Part shown: piece after piece, positions 59,050-64,000 of the stretch
How the letters are laid out: each line of letters opens with the position of its first letter
Numbering within the stretch: the first letter of the stretch is position 1
The notes under the pieces: generated by a model
Databases searched by the model: none
What the model was told of the DNA's origin: nothing
Seen by the model: only the letters and a program-made list of their open reading frames with translations
Source of the DNA: Planctomycetaceae bacterium
GTDB lineage: Bacteria > Planctomycetota > UBA1135 > GCA-002686595
Direction: 5' to 3'
DNA length: 64,000 nt
Assembly: GCA_016125265.1 (NCBI GenBank)
Contig: WGMC01000016.1
Span: 1 to 64,000, forward strand
Position numbers and translations under genes: made by a program

Positions 59050-60723
59050 TCAGATGCCGACGATATTGCCCTGCGCGTCCACGTCGATGCCGCGGTAGGC
59101 CGGCGTGCGGCCCATGCCAGGCATTGTCAGGATCTGGCCCGCCAGAGGCACGACGAAACCCGCCCCGGCGTAGACACGCAGCTCGCGGATCGGGAACTCG
59201 TAGCCCGTCGGAGCGCCCAGTTGTTTGGGGTCGTGGGAGCGGCTGTACTGCGTCTTGGCGATGCAGAGCGGCAGCAGGCCGAATCCCTGCGCCTCGATGC
59301 GGCCGAGCTGCTCGACGGCCCGCGGCTCGAAGACCACCGAACCGGCGCCGTAGTGCAGCTCGGCGACGGCGCGCACCTTGTCGGCGATGGAAGCCTCGTC
59401 GGGGTAGGTGAGCCGCACCTTGGCTTCGCCGGACTCGGCCGCCGCGACCACGGCTTCCGCCAGTTCGATGCCCCCGGCGCCGCCCTTCGCGAACACCTCG
59501 CTGGTGGCGGCGGCGCGCGCGCCGGCAGCCAGCGCGAGCCGTTTCGCCAGCGCGATCTCCGCCTCCGTGTCCGTCGGGAAGCGATTGATCGCCACCACGC
59601 ACGGAATGCCGGCCTTGCGCAACGTCGCGAGGTGCGCCGCCAGGTTGGAGGAACCCTGCTCCAACGCCTCCAAGTTCTCCTCGCCGAGATCCGCCGGCAG
59701 GGGCGAACCCGGCTTCACCGCAAACCGCCCCGAGTGGAACTTCAGCGCACGCACCGTGGTCACCACGACCGCGACGTCGGGGCGCATCCCCGAGATGCGG
59801 CACTTGACGTTCAAGTACTTCTCCGCGCCCATGTCCGCGCCGAAACCGGCCTCGGTCACGATGTATTCGCCGTATTGAGCCGCGATGCGATCGGCGACGA
59901 TCGAGCAGTTGCCCTGGGCGATGTTCGCAAACGGACCCGCGTGCATCAGGACGGGTGTGCCCTCGCTGGTCTGCACCAACGTGGGATCGATGGCGTCGCG
60001 CAGCACCGCGCACATGGCGCCCGCGACACCGAGGTCCTCCGCGCGCACCAGCGCCCCGCCGAAACTCGTGCCTACGGCGATGGCTCCGAGGCGCTTGCGC
60101 AGGTCGCCGAGATCGCGCGCGAGCGCGAGGATCGCCATGATCTCGCTGGCGGCGGTGATGTCGAACGCGCCGTCGCGCGGGATGCCGTTGGCCGTGCCGC
60201 CGAGTCCGGTGCGCCCCTCGCGGAGGGCTCGGTCGTTGACATCGAGCACGCGTCGCCACGTCACGCGCTCGGGGTCGAGTTGGAGCGGGTTGTCGAGCAC
60301 CATCGAAGTATCGATGGCCGCCGCCAGCAGGTTGTTCGCCGCCGCCACCGCGTGGAAGTCGCCCGTCAGGTGCAAGTTGACCTCGTCGCGCGGCAACACC
60401 TGCGCCGCACCGCCGCCACTGCCGCCGCCCTTGATGCCGAAGATCGGGCCCATCGAGGGTTGGCGCAGCGTCGCAATGGCGCGTTTGCCGATGCGGCAGA
60501 GGGCCATGGAAAGCCCGATGGTGTGCACCGTCTTGCCCTCCCCGGCCGGGGTCGGGTTCACGGCCGTGACCAACACCGTCCGCACGCCCGGCCTGGGGTC
60601 CTTGGCCCCCAGGCGGTGGTCCAGCTTGGCCTTGTGGCGGCCATACGGGACGAGGGCTTCCTGGGGTAGGTCGAGGGCGGCGGCGACGTCCTGGATGGGG
60701 CGCGGGAGGGTGGCGGGGCTCAT
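59050..60723 (-). CDS. fhs: Formate-tetrahydrofolate ligase
   Basis: The 557-residue enzyme matches the family over its whole length. It has the P-loop TPAGEGKT, the family signature RQPSMGPIFGIKGGG, LTGDFHAVAAANNLL, EAGFGADMGAEKY, and the closing GYEFPIRELRVYAGAGF. It joins formate and tetrahydrofolate using ATP to give 10-formyl-tetrahydrofolate for purines, formylmethionine or one-carbon flux. No other folate genes are adjacent. It is divergent from a MerR regulator with 155 bases between. Confidence 0.96.
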   Translation of the reverse strand: MSPATLPRPIQDVAAALDLPQEALVPYGRHKAKLDHRLGAKDPRPGVRTVLVTAVNPTPAGEGKTVHTIGLSMALCRIGKRAIATLRQPSMGPIFGIKGGGSGGGAAQVLPRDEVNLHLTGDFHAVAAANNLLAAAIDTSMVLDNPLQLDPERVTWRRVLDVNDRALREGRTGLGGTANGIPRDGAFDITAASEIMAILALARDLGDLRKRLGAIAVGTSFGGALVRAEDLGVAGAMCAVLRDAIDPTLVQTSEGTPVLMHAGPFANIAQGNCSIVADRIAAQYGEYIVTEAGFGADMGAEKYLNVKCRISGMRPDVAVVVTTVRALKFHSGRFAVKPGSPLPADLGEENLEALEQGSSNLAAHLATLRKAGIPCVVAINRFPTDTEAEIALAKRLALAAGARAAATSEVFAKGGAGGIELAEAVVAAAESGEAKVRLTYPDEASIADKVRAVAELHYGAGSVVFEPRAVEQLGRIEAQGFGLLPLCIAKTQYSRSHDPKQLGAPTGYEFPIRELRVYAGAGFVVPLAGQILTMPGMGRTPAYRGIDVDAQGNIVGI

Positions 60724-60878
60724 GGGGCGCAGTCTGACCGCCGGACAGGGGCCCGGGAAGCCTCTCCCTTGGGACAGGAGCGGCACGGGTCGGCAGTTCG
60801 CGTTAGAGTGACAAAGGGTTTCCTGTCCGAACTGGACGACCTCCGCCCGGCCGCGCTCGGCTCCCCGCGCCCGCTCCC
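60724..60878. promoter_or_regulatory. Divergent fhs-merR control region with repeated GGACAGG
   Basis: GGACAGG occurs at 60743-60749 and 60772-60778, and its inverse CCTGTCC at 60822-60828, the latter being part of a small palindrome GTCC-gaact-GGAC (60825-60837). TAGAGT (60804-60809) is a possible -10 for merR. MerR regulators commonly bind palindromes in such divergent regions, so these are candidate operators. Confidence 0.4.
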
Positions 60879-61373
60879 ATGCCCAAGCCCGATCCCACGC
60901 CCTTTGCCCCGGACCGCCTGCTGAAGATCGGCGACTTCGCGCGCCTGGCGGGCACGAATCTGCGCACCCTGCGCTACTACGAGGAGTTGGGTCTCCTGAT
61001 CCCCGCGTCGCGCAGCGACGGCGGGTTCCGGTACTACCGGCCAACCGACCTGAACCGGCTGGAGATGATCAAGAATCTCCAGGACCTCGGGTTGCCCCTC
61101 GAGCGCATCGGCGAGCTGATGGCCACCCGCGATGCCGGGCTCGGCCGCTCGTCCCTGCTGTCCCGAGTGGCCGAGGCGCTCTCCGAGCAGGACCGCCTGA
61201 TCGAAGAGCGGATCCAACTGCTCGAGGGCCAGCGAGCCAAACTGTCCGCAGCCGCCCGCAAACTGTCCCAATGTGCCGATTGCCCGCACACGCCGGGCAC
61301 GGTCAACAACTTCTGCGAGCCGTGCGTGAACACCGGCGAAGTGCTCCCCGAGCACCTCTCCGCCCTCTTCTAA
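60879..61373 (+). CDS. MerR-family regulator with C-terminal cysteine pairs
   Basis: The 164-residue protein has the MerR winged helix: LLKIGDFARLAGTNLRTLRYYEELGLLIPA, followed by GGFRYYRPTDLNRLEMIKNL (the RYY-D-L pattern). A dimerising coiled coil is near 90-130. The C-terminus carries CADCPHTPGTVNNFCEPC, two CxxC pairs 12 residues apart, suggesting a bound metal or redox-sensitive site. Known metal-sensing MerR proteins use different cysteine spacing. It is divergent from fhs and precedes a cysteine desulfurase gene. Confidence 0.88.
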   Translation: MPKPDPTPFAPDRLLKIGDFARLAGTNLRTLRYYEELGLLIPASRSDGGFRYYRPTDLNRLEMIKNLQDLGLPLERIGELMATRDAGLGRSSLLSRVAEALSEQDRLIEERIQLLEGQRAKLSAAARKLSQCADCPHTPGTVNNFCEPCVNTGEVLPEHLSALF

Positions 61374-61422
61374 ACCCGTCGGGAGCCGCGGCCGGGCCGC
61401 ACCCGTCGGCGGCGACCCGTGG

Positions 61423-61428
61423 TACCCT
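61423..61428 (+). promoter_or_regulatory. Possible -10 box for a leaderless cysteine desulfurase mRNA
   Basis: GGTACCCT places a TACCCT box 7 bases before the ATG at 61436, so transcription would begin at the start codon. There is no Shine-Dalgarno sequence in the gap, which supports a leaderless message. Confidence 0.3.
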
Positions 61429-61435
61429 TCCCACG

Positions 61436-62626
61436 ATGGTTTCCCCGCGCCCCGTCTATCTGGACAACAACGCCACCACGCGCCTCGACGACCGGGTCCT
61501 CGAGGGCATGCTCCCCTGGCTGCGCGAGGGGTACGGCAACCCCTCCAGCGCCCACTTCATGGGCCAGCCGGCGGCGATGGCGATCGCGAAGGCCCGCGGG
61601 CAGGTCGCCCGACTGGTGGGCGCCAAGAGCCCCCGCGAGATCGTTTTCACTTCGGGTGGCACCGAGAGCATCAACGCGGCCATCCACGGGGCCCTGGCCC
61701 TGAACGGCGCGCGACCTCGCCTGGTGACCAGTCGGGTCGAGCACTCGGCCGCCTTCAACCCGATCGTGCGCCTCGGCCAACAGCCCGGCCGCCAAAGCGT
61801 GCTACTGGACGTGGACCGGGAGGGCCGCCTGGACCTGGACGCGGCCCTCGCGAGCATCGACGAGAACACCGCCCTGGTCACCCTGATCTGGGGCAACAAC
61901 GAAACCGGGGTGTTGATCGACCCCGACAGCCTGGTCGCCATCGGCGAACGATGTCGCCAAAGCGGCACGTTCTTCCACTTGGATGCAGTCCAAGTGGCCG
62001 GCAAAGTGCAGATCAAGGCGGCCGAGTTGCCGGTCGACTTCCTTTCGGTCAGCGCGCACAAGTTCCACGGTCCCAAGGGCGCCGGAGCCCTCTACGTCCG
62101 CTCCGGACTGCAACTTGCCCCCCACGTGGAGGGCGGCACACAGGAAGAAGGGCGCCGAGGCGGCACCCTCAACACGCCCGGCATCGTCGGGCTGGGCCTG
62201 GCGGCCGAGCTGGCGGGCGCCCACGCGGCCGACGCGGAGGCGCTGGCCCACCTCGCGGCCTTGCGGGACCGGCTGGAGAGCGGCCTGGTGGCCGCCATAC
62301 CGGAGGCCCTGGTGCACGGTGCGGGTGCCATGCGGGTCGCCAACACGACGAACATCGCCTTCCCGGGCCTGCGCGGGGAGGCGCTCTTGATGCTGCTGTC
62401 GGAGCTCGGCGTCTGTGTGTCGACGGGCTCGGCGTGCAGCACCCTGAAGCGCACCCCGAGTCGGGTGTTGTCCTCCATGGGATGCTGTGAGGAGGAGGCC
62501 GGGGCGTCCCTGCGGTTCTCCTTGTCGCGGTTCTCCACCCAGGAGGACGTCGAACTGGCCCTCGAGCGGGTGCCCGACGCCGTAGCCCAACTGCGCGCCC
62601 TCGCCCCCGGTTCCGCGGCCGTCTGA
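61436..62626 (+). CDS. Cysteine desulfurase (NifS/IscS type)
   Basis: The 396-residue PLP enzyme has YLDNNATTRLDDRVLEGMLP at the start. Near 60-75 is TSGGTESINAAIHGAL, near 200 the PLP lysine in SVSAHKFHGPKGAGALY, and near 331 the catalytic cysteine in VSTGSACSTLKRTPS with a long flexible loop as in NifS/IscS class I. It takes sulfur from cysteine for iron-sulfur cluster or thiolation pathways. No IscU, NifU or SufB gene is adjacent. It follows the MerR gene by 62 bases and may have its own promoter. Confidence 0.92.
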   Translation: MVSPRPVYLDNNATTRLDDRVLEGMLPWLREGYGNPSSAHFMGQPAAMAIAKARGQVARLVGAKSPREIVFTSGGTESINAAIHGALALNGARPRLVTSRVEHSAAFNPIVRLGQQPGRQSVLLDVDREGRLDLDAALASIDENTALVTLIWGNNETGVLIDPDSLVAIGERCRQSGTFFHLDAVQVAGKVQIKAAELPVDFLSVSAHKFHGPKGAGALYVRSGLQLAPHVEGGTQEEGRRGGTLNTPGIVGLGLAAELAGAHAADAEALAHLAALRDRLESGLVAAIPEALVHGAGAMRVANTTNIAFPGLRGEALLMLLSELGVCVSTGSACSTLKRTPSRVLSSMGCCEEEAGASLRFSLSRFSTQEDVELALERVPDAVAQLRALAPGSAAV

Positions 62627-62673
62627 CCGGCTCCGCCGCCGTCCACCCCGCTCCCCCTGGACGAGCTTCACCC

Positions 62674-62717
62674 CCCCACGGGGCCGGTCCGAAACTGGCC
62701 CTGGCCCTTCCGTGGGG
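62674..62717. terminator. Nested hairpin after the cysteine desulfurase gene
   Basis: An outer stem CCCCACGG (62674-62681)/CCGTGGGG (62710-62717) encloses an inner stem GGCCGGT (62682-62688)/ACTGGCC (62694-62700) with one G-T pair. It starts 48 bases after the stop at 62626 and abuts the next gene's promoter palindrome. No T-run is present. Confidence 0.4.
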
Positions 62718-62728
62718 TAGGCTACCCC
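62714..62728 (+). promoter_or_regulatory. Palindromic promoter-like site GGGGTAG-G-CTACCCC
   Basis: A perfect 7-base inverted repeat around one G contains TAGGCT (62718-62723), which fits the local -10 pattern. It lies 35 bases before the ATG at 62763. A repressor or activator could bind the palindrome. The FHA gene has the related GGGGTAGCCTC on its coding strand. Confidence 0.35.
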
Positions 62729-62762
62729 TAGCCAGCCCGCCCGCCCTCCCACGCCCTTCGCA

Positions 62763-63305
62763 ATGTCCTCCACTCCCATCCAGGTCTACGACTCCAAGTG
62801 GTCGGGGCTGCTCAGTCCCCGTCACGTGATCACTTCCGAAGGCGCCCCCGTGGGCGTGCTGGAGGTGAAACGCCAGCGGGGCCTGATCGTCGGAGGCGAG
62901 TTCCGCCCCGAGAAGGGCGAGGTGCTGTTCATCCGCCGAGATCCGGGTCTGGCGCGCAGCCAATTCTCCCTTTGGACGGACGGGCGCGAGTGGCTCGGCT
63001 CGAGCCTGCGCTGGACCTCGTTCGCCCGTGAAGTGGCCATCTCGAACGGCAACAAACCCTTCCGACTCCTGCCCGTAGAGGGCTGGGGTTTCGGCTGGAG
63101 CCTCTACGCGCCCAAGTCCGGCGAGAACGCGCGCATCGTCGCTCAGCCCCTGCGCGGCACGGCCCGCCTCGAGGTCTACCGCCGGCTCGACTTCCCCCTG
63201 CTGCTGTTCTCCTACTTCCTCGGCGCCCAGATCCTGTGGGAGTCGTTCCTGCCGGGCCCGGAGCCGGAGAAGGTCAAGAGCTCCGCCGCGGCGACCGCGG
63301 TCTGA
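62763..63305 (+). CDS. Unknown 180-residue protein with hydrophobic C-terminal segment
   Basis: The product is mostly beta strand: SRHVITSEGAPVGVLEV-like opening, then RSQFSLWTDGREWLGSSLRW and RLLPVEGWGFGWSLYAP. A hydrophobic stretch LLLFSYFLGAQILW near 147-160 comes before a short charged tail. The strand spacing (tags like 'G..VG.L......' and 'L.....') recalls LURP-one/scramblase-like barrels, but I would not assign it. It is a single gene with its own promoter-like palindrome and no operon partner. Confidence 0.65.
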   Translation: MSSTPIQVYDSKWSGLLSPRHVITSEGAPVGVLEVKRQRGLIVGGEFRPEKGEVLFIRRDPGLARSQFSLWTDGREWLGSSLRWTSFAREVAISNGNKPFRLLPVEGWGFGWSLYAPKSGENARIVAQPLRGTARLEVYRRLDFPLLLFSYFLGAQILWESFLPGPEPEKVKSSAAATAV

Positions 63306-63479
63306 AGTCGCCCCTCACGGGCGGCCCGGCGCGGATGGTCCCAGCCGACCGCCTCCGCGAGCGGGGCCGGCTCCGTCGGGCCGCGGGGGAAGGATCCGCG
63401 GCTCCGGTCGTCACTCCCACGGGGGGCCGTGGTTCTCCACGCCGCCCCCGCGCCACTCCCGAACCGTACATCCGTTCCC

Positions 63480-64000
63480 ATGCGACCCGCCATCGTTCTG
63501 CCCCTCGTACTGCTCGCCGTCGCGGCTCTGGTGGCCGCCCTCTTCCTCACCGATGACAAGGGGGACGATGGGGACCGCGGCTCGGTGGTCGGTCCGGAGC
63601 CCGTGCAGGTCGAGCCGGCGACGTCCGGCACCACACCGCTCGCCCCCGCCCAGCCGCGCGCGATCGCAGAGGTCACGGAGCCGGCGGTCCAAGCCAGCGG
63701 CGCGGGCGATAGCGGTCGCTCCGCGGTGACGGGCGGCTCGGAAGGCGCCTACTCGAACGGGCTGGCCCTCGTGGTACAGGATCCCACCGGCGCGCCGCTC
63801 GAGGGCGCGCGCATCGACCTGCGCGACGACTCCGGCGGGGTGGCCCTCGGGGAGATCGCGTTGCTGCTGTCGCCGAGCCAGCCGCGCAGCCAGGTGCGGC
63901 GCACGACCACGGACGCGAAGGGCGAGGCCACCTACGAAAACCTGCCGCCGGGCCGCTACGCGGTGGCCGCCACGCACGACGAGTTCGCGCGCCAGGAGAT
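63480..64000 (+). CDS. Secreted protein with carboxypeptidase-regulatory-like domain (incomplete)
   Basis: The ATG at 63480 opens a frame that continues past the end of the window (173 full codons seen). The N-terminus is a signal-anchor (IVLPLVLLAVAALVAALFL) followed by an acidic, Pro/Thr-rich linker. From about 100 a carboxypeptidase-regulatory-like beta sandwich begins: LALVVQDPTGAPLEGARIDL and, later, TTTDAKGEATYENLPPGRYA. This fold is common in planctomycete surface proteins with large repeat regions. The function of the whole protein cannot be told from this fragment. Confidence 0.75.
   Translation, partial: MRPAIVLPLVLLAVAALVAALFLTDDKGDDGDRGSVVGPEPVQVEPATSGTTPLAPAQPRAIAEVTEPAVQASGAGDSGRSAVTGGSEGAYSNGLALVVQDPTGAPLEGARIDLRDDSGGVALGEIALLLSPSQPRSQVRRTTTDAKGEATYENLPPGRYAVAATHDEFARQE

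Overview
The window is very GC-rich (roughly 70%), gene-dense, and full of operons whose genes are joined by ATGA, GTGA or TGATG overlaps. No rRNA, tRNA, CRISPR array or insertion sequence was found. The gene content points to a member of the Planctomycetota or a close relative: EutN/CcmL-type microcompartment vertex proteins beside a class II aldolase, very long LamG-bearing pseudopilins, a MoxR/DUF58/VWA cluster, a soluble Ser/Thr kinase, and intergenic 'GTT-loop' repeats. This assignment is inference; no marker such as 16S rRNA is present.

Region by region. (1) 199-22028, minus strand: a 20-kb co-directional block. It runs from an FHA membrane protein through a PilM/PilN-like fusion, a PilO/GspM-like protein and a TPR protein to pseudopilins (GspG, GspH-, GspK-, GspJ- and GspI-like). 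It ends with a zinc-ribbon secreted protein, a parvulin lipoprotein, ScpB and a membrane-anchored PpiD-like protein. The ATPase, inner-membrane platform and secretin of the system are not here. (2) 22165-25777: rsmE and radC (convergent), a possible 45-residue membrane peptide, and an AAA/DUF4143 ATPase. (3) 25803-28908, minus: Ser/Thr kinase, double cysteine-cluster protein and HEXXH peptidase in one operon. (4) 28979-32170, plus: parvulin foldase, then three EutN/CcmL shell-vertex genes and a class II aldolase. (5) 32171-32798: a repeat-rich gene-free stretch, followed by a secreted beta-propeller-like protein.

(6) 35089-48042 is the most interesting part. A tightly overlapped minus-strand operon (39332-45321) encodes a methyltransferase, a fusion of an APS-kinase-like domain to a PEP-synthase-like kinase, a class I glutamine amidotransferase/hydrolase, a nucleotidyltransferase and a sulfotransferase-fold protein. 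The middle enzymes match, family by family, the Campylobacter jejuni Cj1415-Cj1418 set that makes the activated phosphoramidate donor for capsule O-methyl phosphoramidate. In that pathway glutamine is phosphorylated, coupled to CTP, hydrolysed to CDP-amidate and 3'-phosphorylated to a PAPS-like donor. Here the first and last kinases are fused, and a sulfotransferase-like protein is placed to use the PAPS-like donor. The operon is flanked by a fatty acyl-AMP ligase with its own acyl carrier protein, a B12-binding radical SAM enzyme and an MBOAT-SGNH acyltransferase. Together they suggest a locus that makes or decorates a lipid, glycan or small molecule with phosphoramidate, methyl and acyl groups.

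(7) 48059-58662, minus: a YugP-like membrane peptidase, then a Bat-type aerotolerance/envelope cluster (MoxR, DUF58, a membrane protein, two VWA proteins, a BatC-like TPR protein and a 1307-residue secreted, membrane-anchored protein). (8) 59050-64000: formate-tetrahydrofolate ligase divergent from a MerR regulator, a NifS/IscS-type cysteine desulfurase, an unknown 180-residue protein, and the start of a carboxypeptidase-regulatory-like protein that runs off the end.

A recurring TANNNT box, often TAG(G/A/C)CT and several times so close to the start codon that the mRNA would be nearly leaderless, precedes many transcription units and may be the local -10 element.
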